A DNA stretch of 35,310 bases from Gemmatimonadota bacterium (GTDB lineage Bacteria; GCA-2686955): NCBI GenBank assembly GCA_002686955.1, contig NYZA01000176.1:1-35310 (forward strand). The letters are read 5' to 3'. The stretch's first letter is position 1. Every line of letters begins with the position of its first letter. Below are positions 16,437 through 25,453 of the stretch, piece by piece. The notes beneath the pieces are model-generated. The model did no database searches. It saw nothing but the letters and a program-made list of their open reading frames with translations, and was not told the DNA's origin. Made by a program: the position numbers and the translations under genes.

Positions 16437-17516
16437 TCATCGTGGGGAACATCCGCGCGGGATTGAGCACGAGCGACTGGATGGCCGCGGATCGTCTGAG
16501 CGAGCAGCGTTCGGGAAGTGATCCGGCCAACGAGGGTGCAAGTCGAAGACGCCGTCTTCGATCGTTGGGTCGCCGGCGTCGATGCAGGGGGAACGGGGCA
16601 CGAAGGTATCACCGACCCAGCGATCGAGCGGCTGGAGCAGATAGTCCAGGTCGCCCCAGGATGTGAATCGAGGAGTCGAGCTGAAGTTGCCGGCGCCGGA
16701 ATGGCCATCTTGCACATCACAGTAGGTGACGACAGAAGCATTCGCGATCTGGTTTGGGAGGTTGCCCCAGAGGATGCAATTCGTCAGCGTTGCCGCGCCG
16801 AAGATGCCGCCGCCCGTAGCACTGGTATCGTTGTCCGCGACATTGTCTACAATTGTGCAGTTTGACAGCTCGACGGGGCCATGGAGCCCGCCTCCCTTGG
16901 TGCCAGGCTCTCCAGTGGCACGGTTGCCGGCAATGATGCAGTTGTTCAGGCTGGCCACACCACCGGTGGCGATGAGTCCGCCGCCCTGCGACTCATTGAA
17001 CGAAGTTGCTCTGTTGTTGCGGATTGTGCAGTGCTCCATGACTAACGATCCACTCGAGAGGTAGATGGCGCCGCCGCTTGCGCCCTGCCTGGCGTCGTAC
17101 AACACAGCCGAGTTGCCGGAGAAGACGCGTCTCTGAATGTAGGCAGAAGGAGAATGGAGGAGCAGTCCACCTCCGTCCCCGCCGGCGTCGTCGCCAGCGG
17201 CTCGATTCCCCTTGAACGAGCATCCGGTCATCTCTAGACGTTCCCCACCGAAGAGGAGTCGTCCGCCTTCGGCGCCATAGAGGCCGCCCGCGGAGTTTCC
17301 GGAAATGACGCAGTCATCGAGTGTGAGTGTCCCACAGGCGCCGGCGCGCAGACCGCCCCCGAAGTCCGAGCTCCAGTTGCCTGTGATCCGACACCGGAGC
17401 AGGCTCATGGTGCACTCTTCCTCGATGATCGGCATCGTCACCAGCTCGAGCGCGGGCACGGTCAGCGCGATCGGGCCGTCGAGAGGCTCCAACTCCTGGG
17501 AAGGAATGATCCCCGC
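16437..17516 (-). pseudogene. Beta-helix repeat protein portion, in frame downstream of the CotH gene's TAG
   Basis: This open frame is in phase with the CotH ORF and separated from it only by TAG 17520-17522. Its beginning, 'TAGIIPSQELEPLDGPIALT', is the natural continuation of an Ig-like module whose usual motif is '[VA]DAWT', so the TAG sits where Trp (TGG) is expected. From ~17430 it is a beta-helix (LLRCRITGNWSSDFGGG, ALTNCILWGN-type rungs) and then the block 'SPCIDAGDPTIEDG', as in the protein at 8763. It breaks off after 'FPNAARSD', where 'MGAYGG' is expected, and continues with unrelated residues to 16437. The first ATG, 17492, gives no signal peptide. Probably a broken 3' portion. 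Confidence 0.6.
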
Positions 17517-17519
17517 CGT

Positions 17520-18308
17520 CTACGCATCTGCGGATCTTGCCACGGAGCTCCGGTTGAACACTGTCGCCTGGAAGGAGAAGCTCCCGCCGGACAGCGGGAG
17601 CTTCACTGTCTCGTCGTGGGAGACGACCACCGCCATGAGGCCGCCGGTGCCGTTGTGCTCATCCGGTGTCGGAGCGGCCGCCGACATCCAGGGACCGAGC
17701 CCATCGAGGCTCCGGATCGCCGACAGATCGGTCTGCTGAGGGCCGAAGCTCAGTGTGTCGAGCGCCACGGCGCCGGTGGGCGCGTAAAGCCCGACAAACT
17801 CCCCGTTCTTGCTCAGCTTGAACGAGGCGTAGAAGCCGACGAATTCACCGTTGAACGTCACATTTGCAAAGCCGGTTAGCGACCCATATCCCAGTTTCCG
17901 GATCAGCTCGTTGCCGATGGTATCTCGTAGCAGGGAAGGGTCTTTGAAACCGTTGTTCAGGACAATGCTGGGGGCGCCTGCAAAACGCAGGTCTTCCCGA
18001 TACTCGCTGAACTTCAGCCGGAGGGGCTTCTTGCGGCCCGGATGACCCCATGTGGAGTTGCCCTTGAAGCGGACTCCCACTGAGTCGATCGCCTCTCCGT
18101 CGATGGTGATCGTCCCCGCCACGTAGGTCTCGGTCTCTCGATTCTCTTCGAGCACAGCGAACCAATCGGCGTAGGACAGCTCGATCTCGATCTTGTGGAC
18201 CGCGCTCGTGCTGAAGAGGGTTTCCCTTTCCATCGCGCGGGCCGCCAGCGGCAAGACGAGTGAGGCGAGCAGAGCGGAGAAGAGCAACAACCTGGAGTGT
18301 GAGGTCAT
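17520..18308 (-). CDS. CotH-like kinase fragment fused to lamin-tail and Ig-like modules
   Basis: Signal peptide MTSHSRLLLFSALLASLVLPLAARA, start at 18308. Residues ~38-160 match the N-terminal lobe of CotH (spore-coat kinase fold): 'VGVRFKGNSTWG', 'LNNGFKDPSLLRDTIGNELI', 'FNGEFVGFY'. The C-terminal lobe with the catalytic residues is missing. At ~161 the sequence switches to the second half of a lamin-tail domain ('FKLSKNGEFVGLY', 'LDTLSFGPQQTDLS'), and at ~235 to an Ig-like module ('GGSFSFQATVFNRSS') that ends at TAG 17520. The repeated NGEFVG(F/L)Y at the first junction suggests recombination through short homology. As a kinase it is unlikely to work; as an exported structural protein it might. 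Confidence 0.7.
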   Translation of the reverse strand: MTSHSRLLLFSALLASLVLPLAARAMERETLFSTSAVHKIEIELSYADWFAVLEENRETETYVAGTITIDGEAIDSVGVRFKGNSTWGHPGRKKPLRLKFSEYREDLRFAGAPSIVLNNGFKDPSLLRDTIGNELIRKLGYGSLTGFANVTFNGEFVGFYASFKLSKNGEFVGLYAPTGAVALDTLSFGPQQTDLSAIRSLDGLGPWMSAAAPTPDEHNGTGGLMAVVVSHDETVKLPLSGGSFSFQATVFNRSSVARSADA

Positions 18309-18470
18309 GGTGATCGGTCCTGATCGGCGAGTGCGTGTGGTCGCTGGCTGGGATGGAGGCCCCGTGCGGCTCGAAAAGGCGGAGATGCCGGCAATTGGAC
18401 GCTCGAGAGCCGGATTCGGGTTATCCGGAAGGTCGTGTGGATGCCCCGTCGCCTCAAGCTGGCGATGCGA

Positions 18471-20636
18471 TCAGGGCGCCGGCCAAGGCAAGATGTGGCT
18501 CCCGCCCGGTTTCCGCAGCAGTTGGAGTTGGCTGTGGTAGTCGGTCATGAAGAGAAGCCCGTCCCGCTCCCTGATGTCGGTGGCACCATAGAAGGGCAGA
18601 TCGCGGTACCCACCTCCTGCGGTGAACTCAGCGACCGGCTCGAGGGTGACGCGATCGAGCGTGATCATACGGCCCTCGTTCTTGCGCAAGACATACAGAT
18701 AGCGCTCGTCCACAGCGATGCGTCCGAAATCGCCGGGATCGTCATTGGATGCCGCCTCGCTGAATTGAAACGTCTCTCCATCGAATCGCGCCTCGTATCG
18801 GTAGACGCCTCTTTTGTCCCAGGGAACCCAGACCTGTCCGTCCCTCCACGCCACCGCGTCGCAGCCCGAGAACCAGTACCATGGTGGCTGTATCGAGCCC
18901 GCCTGGATTGCGGCGTCGTCGCTGAAGATGAAGGCCTGCATCCGGCGGCCGCACGCGGCCATCACCGTGTCGCCGTGGGCGACGACATCCTGGTGATCGG
19001 CGAGGAGCACCGAGCCGGTGCAGCAGACCTGCGGACTGGACGGATCCGAGACGTCGATGCGCGTGACTCCCGCGAGGGGTCGCACCACGTAGATCCGCTC
19101 CCCTACCGGAGCGATGCGCGTCACACCGGTCAGCCTCGGCATGCTCGCGAGCACCACCGGGTCACCGGCACCGCCCACATCGCCGATGTCGAATATCCGC
19201 AGACCGCCGGTGGTCGAGTAACCGCCATAGAGCAGCGATCGATCCTCGGAGAAAGCGATCGAGTGGCAGAAGCCCGAGTTGGCATCGCGGGTCAGCAGCT
19301 CGGGGTTGGAGGGGTTGGCGACATTGAGGATTTCAAACCCATACCCTTCGAGGGCGTTCGCCACCCAGTCACCGTTCACGTCGGTGCCCACGTTCCAGCC
19401 TCCGGTCGGTGTAGGGCCCAGAATCTCCGTGTCGCCCAGATCGCTGATGTCGATGGTGACGACACCGTACCACTCGGAGGCCACGTGGAGGAGATCGCCA
19501 TCGAGGGCGGTATCGAAGTAGAGAAGCCCCTGGGGCACCCAGGCGATCTGAGTGACATCGAAGGGATCGGTGCAGTCGTAAACCCAAACACCGGCTGCGT
19601 CATCCCGGAAGGAGTAGCCGCCGACCGACGTAACGAATAATGTGTCGTTGCGGGCTGCCGCGTTGCTGACCGATACCAGGTCGAAGCCCGGGAAGACGGC
19701 ATCCACGCGGAACTCCTGGCTCAGCTCGGGCGTGGCGCTCCTGAGATCGAGCACGTAGAAGTACCCTTCGGTCATGAAGGTGTTTCCACCACCGAGCACG
19801 AAGACCGCGTCAGCCCCCTCCTCGGGGAATTGCACATCTTCGGGAAAACCGACGCCTTGGTGAAAGAGCGGTGCTGTCTCTTCGCCGGTGAACCGGTCAT
19901 AGAAATGTACACCATTGCGCGGCCCCGACACACCCGAGGCCCGCGAAGAGACGGTGACCGCGCAGATCGCGCCGCGGACGTCGCATCCGGTCACGTAGTC
20001 TTTGCCCTGGGTCCGCGCGAAGGCACCGAGACGGGTGAAGCCATCGCCCTCGAAACGGTAGGCCGTGACGTTGGTGTGATTGGCCACGTAAAGGGTGTCG
20101 TTCATTACAGTGATGTCGTACGCGGCTGCCTCTCCTCCGGCGCCGGCATGCGCCAGAGAGCGGATCGCCGCAGGATCGGAGACATCGAGAGCCCAGAGGC
20201 CGTCCCGGTTGGCGGCGACAAATAGCGTGGTGCCGGAGAGCTTCAGATCGTGGATCAGGGAGTGGACCCGATGGTCGTCGAGCTGCACGAGCGGTGGCGC
20301 CGCCCCCGACTCGAACACCTTCAAGGTGGAGCCGGCGCCCACGTACACAAAACCGTTGCCCGCTTCGATCTCGAAGCTCGCGCCCCCCTTCGTATGGCCG
20401 ACCAGATCGAGCTCTCCGGCCGAGGCGGCGGGTGCGAGGGCGAAGGTGGAGGGTGCAAGGGCGGCGAGGAATGTCGAAGCGAAGCACGCAAGCGCCGCAC
20501 AGTGTCCTCGCCGCGAAGGGCGAGGGAGCGCAAGGCGCGGGGCATCCGAGCCTCCGATCGATCGAGGTCCGGCTGATTCGGAAGGCGGATGAGGAGGAGG
20601 AGACTCCGGCGATTGACGGGTGGATCGATGTTCCAT
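18471..20636 (-). CDS. Large secreted LVIVD-repeat beta-propeller protein
   Basis: 721 residues; GAGGAA lies 7 bases before ATG 20636. A long basic N-terminal region (~45 residues) precedes a signal-like segment (CAALACFASTFLAALAPSTF...ASAG). Many propeller blades follow with the LVIVD signature 'DVSDP': WALDVSDPAAIRSLAHAG, YDCTDPFDVTQIAWVP, TIDISDLGDTEILG, RIFDIGDVGGAGDPVV, TRIDVSDPSSPQVCC. The length allows two seven-bladed propellers. Such proteins are exported and of unknown function, perhaps adhesive. It belongs to the same broad class as the proteins at 3-845 and 4500-6509, but lacks their RREECC tail. Confidence 0.85.
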   Translation of the reverse strand: MEHRSTRQSPESPPPHPPSESAGPRSIGGSDAPRLALPRPSRRGHCAALACFASTFLAALAPSTFALAPAASAGELDLVGHTKGGASFEIEAGNGFVYVGAGSTLKVFESGAAPPLVQLDDHRVHSLIHDLKLSGTTLFVAANRDGLWALDVSDPAAIRSLAHAGAGGEAAAYDITVMNDTLYVANHTNVTAYRFEGDGFTRLGAFARTQGKDYVTGCDVRGAICAVTVSSRASGVSGPRNGVHFYDRFTGEETAPLFHQGVGFPEDVQFPEEGADAVFVLGGGNTFMTEGYFYVLDLRSATPELSQEFRVDAVFPGFDLVSVSNAAARNDTLFVTSVGGYSFRDDAAGVWVYDCTDPFDVTQIAWVPQGLLYFDTALDGDLLHVASEWYGVVTIDISDLGDTEILGPTPTGGWNVGTDVNGDWVANALEGYGFEILNVANPSNPELLTRDANSGFCHSIAFSEDRSLLYGGYSTTGGLRIFDIGDVGGAGDPVVLASMPRLTGVTRIAPVGERIYVVRPLAGVTRIDVSDPSSPQVCCTGSVLLADHQDVVAHGDTVMAACGRRMQAFIFSDDAAIQAGSIQPPWYWFSGCDAVAWRDGQVWVPWDKRGVYRYEARFDGETFQFSEAASNDDPGDFGRIAVDERYLYVLRKNEGRMITLDRVTLEPVAEFTAGGGYRDLPFYGATDIRERDGLLFMTDYHSQLQLLRKPGGSHILPWPAP

Positions 20637-21017
20637 GATGTTTCCTCATCGATGCGAGCCGCGCTCCGATCGAACGCCGCAAGAACTAGGGCTAGAATAA
20701 GCAGATCGCGAACGCTCATCCAGGAATCGTTGAGCCCGCGCCGGCCGCTGGTTGAGACAGCTCGCATCGAATTGTTCTCAGAAACCGTTTGCATCGACGC
20801 AAGGGATCCACGGAGATCGACCGGCATCAAGATGAGGAAGTGGGGCTGAGCATCGATCCGCCGATCTCCGCCCTTCCATCGCCAGGCATGCGCGAGGGCT
20901 CCGCTCCGGACGAACCTCCCGCCCTGTCTGCCGGCGATTGCGGGCCAAACGACCGGGCCAGGCGCGCCCCACCTTGCGGCCGATCCGGAGCCGAACCTCA
21001 AGCTCGGTCTGGCTGGT
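20637..21017. other. Upstream region of the LVIVD gene
   Basis: About 380 bases without a recognisable gene between a 155-bp inverted-repeat element and the LVIVD gene. Overlapping Arg-rich ORFs show no family motif. Confidence 0.5.
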
Positions 21018-21172
21018 GTCCCGTTCGGATAGTCCGTTGCACACCTACCGCGTCTCGACGCCGCACTCGGCGTTGCTTCCTCCGCGACGTAGCGCTGCTA
21101 CGCCTTCGTCGTTGCGCCTTGATTGCGACGCCGATCCATCGAGAATCGTACAACGGACTATCCGAACGGGAC
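21018..21172. repeat. 155-bp MITE-like element with perfect 22-bp terminal inverted repeats
   Basis: GTCCCGTTCGGATAGTCCGTTG-type end (21018-21039, 22 bases; key core CGGATAGTCCG) is repeated as its exact reverse complement at 21151-21172. The interior contains a small palindrome, CGTAGCgctGCTACG, and no coding potential. No convincing target duplication was seen. It lies directly after the stop codon of the fragment at 21174. Confidence 0.8.
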
Positions 21173-21173
21173 G

Positions 21174-21520
21174 TTAGGGAAGCCGCTCGACGCGAAAACC
21201 GTCGCCCCAGGCGTTGCCGGAGCTGGGGTTCCACAGGTAGATCATCGCAGAATCGGCCCTTGCGACGAAGGGGATGCGCAGCTCTTGGAAGTCGGTCCAC
21301 GTCACGACATCGCTGACCGGCGGTCCACCATGGTCCTGGACACCCACAATCAGGCTGTCGGCGCTCCAGACCGCGACCTTCCCGAAGCCCCGCAGCTCGT
21401 ACTGCGCCCCCGCCCCGACCCCAACCCGCTGCTCCATGTACGCGCCGGCCCCTCCAGATCCTCTTACGCGCGAGAGAAAACCCCCAACAACGGCGCGATC
21501 ACCTGTCCCTTCTGACGGCC
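21174..21520 (-). pseudogene. C-terminal fragment of a secreted protein (carbohydrate-binding-like)
   Basis: The minus-strand frame reads sensibly from about 'GGFLSRVRGSGGAGAYMEQ' through 'YELRGFGKVAVWSADSLIVG' and 'LWNPSSGNAWGDGFRVERLP' to the stop at 21174. The alternation of beta strands and the 'NAWGDGFRVE' ending recall CBM-type or discoidin-like C-termini in which a final strand closes a jelly roll. The first ATG (21437) is internal; no signal peptide or N-terminal domain exists upstream, where the next gene's 3' end is. Read as a 3' remnant of a longer gene. Confidence 0.45.
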
Positions 21521-21664
21521 AGGCTCTCGCTTCGATCCGCTGACGGTCGAATCCGGGAGCCTCCCCCTGGCTACCGATGATCGCGACGGGGAGACGTGGG
21601 AATGCGGAGGCGGGATAGCGTGGGAGGCGACAGATTCCCGGGCTAGGACCTCCAGTCGCCCGAT

Positions 21665-23209
21665 TCAGGGGGCAGCCAGAAGATCGAGCACCTGGATGGC
21701 CGAGTTCACCATGATCTCGCCCGTTTCGGGACCGAAGAAGGTGGCGCCCGATTCATAGCCACCTTGCCAATACTCTTCACGGGTTGTCATGTAGCCGAGA
21801 TGCCCGTTGGCAAGGCCGACCACATAGCTGGCGGGCAGGCCGATCGACTCTCCGTACGACTTGATATCGAGTCCGATCTGGGTGATCGCCTCGCCCGGCA
21901 TGCTCACGAACGCCGCGTCGCCGATCCGAACGCCGGTGAAGTTGGTGTTGTTCTCCTCCACGAGGCCGTCGAGGCCCACCTTGGTGTACCCCGGACCCGG
22001 CGGCTCGAGAAAGAACGCGGGGCGCATGTAGGGGTCGGGAAGATCGACGAAGATATGTGCCCCCGACAGGGAGATCTCGCCGCTCGTCACGATCCCGTCG
22101 CGAATCGATTCGACCACATCGGCCATGGCATTGCCCCAGAGCTCCGAATCCTCCCAATCGTCCCTCCCTCCTTGCCCGACGGGGGTGACATCGCCTTCGG
22201 TCCCGTTCAGGAAGATCGCGGTGAGGCCCGGACCCAGCCGATCTTCGAGGGCTCGCTCCGCATAGCCGTGACAGTCGGCGGTCACGCGCATGTTGTCGGA
22301 TCCGACCATGGTGCCGTGGGCCGCGAAGTTCCAGACCACCGCACGGGGAGAGCCGTCGGGATGGTCGATCCGGAGCACCGCGATTTCGGGGTCGACGATC
22401 GTATCGCCCTCGCGGCGGTTCCTCGTCAGTGCGCGTGTGTCGTCGTCGGACGCCACTCCCAGCCGGGCCGGAGAGAGGTCCGCGACGGCGGCCTCGATCG
22501 CCTGCACGACGCGGTCGACCATCGGATCGTAGATCCGTTCATCGAAGATGTCGGCGGTGGCGAACCACCAGAGCATGTAATCGGCGGCATCGCCGGAGCC
22601 GCCATGGGTATGGCTTCCACCGAGGATTAGAGCGTCTCGATCGAGGCCGAGGTGCCGAACACGGGCGACCACATCTTCGAAGATGAGCTGGGTCAAGCCG
22701 ACGGAATCGAGTCCGACGAGACAGACACGGCGGCTGCCGTTGTCGATGACGAGGGCCTTCGCGAAGAGCGGATCGCGGACGCCCCGATTCGGCTTGTAGA
22801 GCTTGGAGTAGTAGGCGGGGTCGGCGAAGGGTTGATACAGGAAGGGCACGGGCTTTAGCCGGTCGCCGTATCCGGCGAGGGGGCAGCCCTTGGGCGGTGA
22901 GATGTCGCGAACCCCGATCCCCACTTGCAGCTCGTCGTCGGCGTCGGCGAACCAAGACGATTCCCGCGTCTCACGCGGAAGGCCCGCAGAGCGCTCCTGG
23001 CGAAAGGCTTCGACCCGGTCGTGCTGTGCGCGCATCGCCTCCTCGGTGGTCGCATCGAGCCCACGGAGGCTCGCCAGGATGGCGATCGGGTCCCCATTCC
23101 ACTCCCGCGGAGCTGCAGCGTCCGAGTGGCCGAGTAGATGTAGTCCCATGTGCGCGCCAGCGGGCGCGGCGAACGAGAGCAGAGCTATGGCGAGCTGGAA
23201 TCGTCGCAA
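21665..23209 (-). CDS. Exported neutral-ceramidase-like amidase/hydrolase
   Basis: 514 residues; start is TTG 23209, preceded by GAGGAG within the end of the upstream gene (6-base gap), giving signal peptide MRRFQLAIALLSFAAPAGA. Residues ~95-450 match the N-terminal domain of neutral/alkaline non-lysosomal ceramidases, zinc amidases: 'VGIGVRDISPPKGCPLAGYG' at entry, 'SHTHGGSGDAADY' with His200/202, 'NFAAHGTMVG' with His298, and 'FVSMPGEAITQIG' with Glu440 as likely metal ligand. The nucleophile motif of classical ceramidases, GDVSPN, reads GDVTPV here with Thr342 in the serine position. The ceramidase C-terminal Ig-like domain seems absent. So a metal-dependent exported hydrolase with a changed active site; the substrate may be another amide or ester. 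Confidence 0.8.
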   Translation of the reverse strand: MRRFQLAIALLSFAAPAGAHMGLHLLGHSDAAAPREWNGDPIAILASLRGLDATTEEAMRAQHDRVEAFRQERSAGLPRETRESSWFADADDELQVGIGVRDISPPKGCPLAGYGDRLKPVPFLYQPFADPAYYSKLYKPNRGVRDPLFAKALVIDNGSRRVCLVGLDSVGLTQLIFEDVVARVRHLGLDRDALILGGSHTHGGSGDAADYMLWWFATADIFDERIYDPMVDRVVQAIEAAVADLSPARLGVASDDDTRALTRNRREGDTIVDPEIAVLRIDHPDGSPRAVVWNFAAHGTMVGSDNMRVTADCHGYAERALEDRLGPGLTAIFLNGTEGDVTPVGQGGRDDWEDSELWGNAMADVVESIRDGIVTSGEISLSGAHIFVDLPDPYMRPAFFLEPPGPGYTKVGLDGLVEENNTNFTGVRIGDAAFVSMPGEAITQIGLDIKSYGESIGLPASYVVGLANGHLGYMTTREEYWQGGYESGATFFGPETGEIMVNSAIQVLDLLAAP

Positions 23210-23215
23210 GGCGAA

Positions 23216-24373
23216 TTACTCCTCGGGGAAGTTGGCGAAGATAGGGTTGGTCATCGATTTCATGTAGTTGGTGCGCGTCCCACGCAGCTCGGCCCGGACG
23301 AAGGCCCGCGCCCCAGCCTCCACGACTCCAGAGGCCCGCAGCTCCCAATTCGCCGAGTCCACGGTCCCCGACCAGACGATGCCCTGGTGGGTGTAGAGGA
23401 AAAGCTTCTCCCCCTCGCCATTCTTGACCGGCACGCGGATGTAGATCCGCGAGGGTGTGGTCACGCTGATGTTCGAGCCCATCGGCAGGTCATAATCGAG
23501 GCCGCCGTCGGCGTCGGCCCAGAGAAAGACCCGTGGGCCGCTCTCGTCGCGGGAGATGCCGAGTCTTCCGGCTTCGATCGCATCCTGTATATCCTCGGCT
23601 TGGTTGCTGGCCGCGTACACGTAGTTGCAGGGATAGAGGGGATTTAGACCGACGTAGTGCTTGTCGGAGCCACCGATCGCGCTCACGCGTCGGCCCTCTT
23701 CCAGGTGGTCCTGCCACCAACGGGCGGCCTGCTGGTTCTTGCTGGCGGCTTCGGTACCCCACCACCACGGCCCATTCCAGACCTCGATGACGTCGATGCC
23801 CGCGGAGAGCCTCTCCTCCGGCCAAGGATCGCCGTCGAAAAAGGGGTGATTCGCGACGATAGTGCCGCCCGCGGCAGTGACTCCGTCGATCATGTCCGGA
23901 ATGGAGTATCCATCCATCGGATCGGTGTCGGCCGGTACGTGGATGATGCCGGCATGCGGGCTCGACCCCCACTCCTGACCGCAGATTGGGACCATGTCGA
24001 GCACCGGCTGGAACTCGTCGTCGGAGCAACCGGCGTATGTACGGTGATCGGTCAGCACCATGGCGTCGGCACCTCGGAGCGCCGTTTCCCAGAGCAGGAG
24101 CTCGAGATCGGTCGAGGAGTCGTGGCTGTACTCGCTGTGGCAGTGGTTTGCCAGGAGGTACCAGTCGAAGCTCTCCGCTGTCGGGCACAGAGGGGAATCG
24201 GCGCGTGTGGCGTCGCCGAAGACCGCATCGATCCGCAGGAAGGGGGTGGCGAGATCTTCAGGCGCGGACTCGATCGACGCGGGGCCGATCGCCGAGGCGG
24301 TAGCTGCAGCGAGAAGCGCGATCGAGGTTGAGATTCGTGGCCCGAGCAAGGGGGCCCTGCTCTTTCGGAGCAT
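23216..24373 (-). CDS. Exported PHP-domain phosphoesterase, CehA/McbA-type
   Basis: 385 residues with a signal peptide (residues ~1-35, MLRKSRAPLL...ALLAAATASA) and a GGGAGGA ribosome-binding site before ATG 24373. The PHP metal motif NHCHSEYSHDS (76-86) is followed by 'ADAMVLTDHRTYAG', 'VPICGQEWGSSPHAGIIHVP', 'IVANHPFFDGD' and 'AIGGSDKHY', the ordered metal-binding motifs of CehA/McbA-like metallohydrolases. These cleave phosphoester or ester bonds. A C-terminal beta domain carries 'SRIYIRVPVKNGEGEKLFLY'. The next gene starts six bases after the stop, so the two exported metallo-hydrolases form an operon and may act on the same lipid or phosphoester-containing substrate. Confidence 0.85.
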   Translation of the reverse strand: MLRKSRAPLLGPRISTSIALLAAATASAIGPASIESAPEDLATPFLRIDAVFGDATRADSPLCPTAESFDWYLLANHCHSEYSHDSSTDLELLLWETALRGADAMVLTDHRTYAGCSDDEFQPVLDMVPICGQEWGSSPHAGIIHVPADTDPMDGYSIPDMIDGVTAAGGTIVANHPFFDGDPWPEERLSAGIDVIEVWNGPWWWGTEAASKNQQAARWWQDHLEEGRRVSAIGGSDKHYVGLNPLYPCNYVYAASNQAEDIQDAIEAGRLGISRDESGPRVFLWADADGGLDYDLPMGSNISVTTPSRIYIRVPVKNGEGEKLFLYTHQGIVWSGTVDSANWELRASGVVEAGARAFVRAELRGTRTNYMKSMTNPIFANFPEE

Positions 24374-24424
24374 CGTGTGTTCCTCCCGAGATGGGGTCCG
24401 GCTCCTCGCCGGCCCGCCTCTTCA

Positions 24425-24432
24425 ACGATACC
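24425..24432 (-). promoter_or_regulatory. Possible -10 element (GGTATCGT)
   Basis: Minus-strand GGTATCGT lies 52 bases before the ATG of the PHP gene; it resembles the other G-preceded TANNAT elements here but is a weak match. Confidence 0.15.
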
Positions 24433-24512
24433 CGAGCGAGTGCGTTCTGGGGCAAGTCGAGATGCCGCTGCCGCGCCGCCCTCGATCCGGCTCCGGTCCC
24501 TCGCGGGATCCT

Positions 24513-24986
24513 CTACCTCTGTGGCTGAGCGCGAGCCGAGGTCGATGCGCGGGTCGCTTCGAGCAGGTTGCCGGTGCGCGCCGGGTCGTGATGGAAGGTC
24601 GGCCAAGGCGCGCTCTCCACGTTCGCCGGTCCGGTCGTGCGCCAGGCCCAGAGCCATCCCTCGCGAGTCACGACCGCAACGTCCAATTGACCGTCACCAT
24701 CGGCCTCGTAGACATAACCGCGGCCCAGAATCGAGCTGGCCACGACCTCGAGCGTGCCGTCGCGGGTCACATAGGCCAGAGCGGGTGAGCCGGGGAACCC
24801 ACGCCCGATCCAGCGCAGAAGATCGGCGTAGAAGATGATGACCTCGTCATCGGGCTCGAGGGGTAGAGGTACCGATGCGGACTCCCCACCACAGAAGTGG
24901 CCGCCACTTCCCACAGTTTCGTAAGACTCCCGTGAGGAGCAGTCCGGAATGGTCGGAGTCGCGGAGGACCGCGTCGCCGCCAGCAT
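24513..24986 (-). pseudogene. 3' fragment of a secreted FG-GAP/VCBS-repeat protein
   Basis: Sensible sequence runs from about 'SVPLPLEPDDEVIIFYADLL' to the stop. It contains an FG-GAP-type calcium-binding loop, 'YEADGDGQLDVAVVTREG', and the common closing block 'APWPTFHHDPARTGN', both typical of the C-terminus of exported FG-GAP proteins. There is no signal peptide and nothing of the N-terminal repeats upstream of 24986. So a remnant, possibly from the same family as the fragment at 30909-31390. Confidence 0.55.
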
Positions 24987-25440
24987 CGACTGGCCGCCTT
25001 GAACATTTTCTCTCTCTTCGCCGACCCAAGAGGCGCATCACCATTTTGACATGATCGGGACACCCTGGTAAGGGGCCGCGCACGATTCGGCCGCGTCCCA
25101 CCGCGGCCGGTCCCCCGGCCCGGAGCCTCGGAATCGGGCGAGCCCATGGACCGCGACCGTCCAACCATTACCAAGGGCCGGACCGGACCCCTGGACCGCG
25201 CCGCGAAGGACACCGATCCATCTCACGGCGGACCCGCAAAACGCAGCGAACGGCCGGGGGAGACGAAGACCACTCGGGTCGCCGAGGATTCGCGATCGCT
25301 CGGGGGCGGTGCGGGAGCGAGCGTCGTCGAAGCGGTGGGACCTCGACGATCGAAGATCGATTATTCTTCCGCTAGGTGTCCCCACGCCCGACGTCGACCC
25401 TCAGGCTCGGTGAAGAAACCCGCCCTCGCCCCAGGAGACC
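24987..25440. other. Upstream region of the radical SAM operon
   Basis: About 450 bases between divergent units. Overlapping Arg-rich ORFs are not recognised. A TTATTCT-type AT-rich spot near 25362-25368 is the only promoter-like sequence before the AGGAGG at 25441. Confidence 0.45.
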
Positions 25441-25446
25441 AGGAGG
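25441..25446 (+). promoter_or_regulatory. Strong Shine-Dalgarno of the ancestral radical SAM gene
   Basis: AGGAGG with a 7-base spacer to ATG 25454. This ATG begins MPQRSN and is now separated from the radical SAM frame by a MITE-like insertion. Excising 180 bases puts it back in frame with the enzyme. Confidence 0.7.
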
Positions 25447-25453
25447 AGAGAAG

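Noticed and set aside
18435-19640. 401-codon plus-strand ORF opposite the large LVIVD gene
   Set aside because: Antisense shadow; composition dominated by mirror codons, no domain pattern.
21764-22630. 288-codon plus-strand ORF opposite the ceramidase-like gene
   Set aside because: Antisense shadow of a clear enzyme gene.
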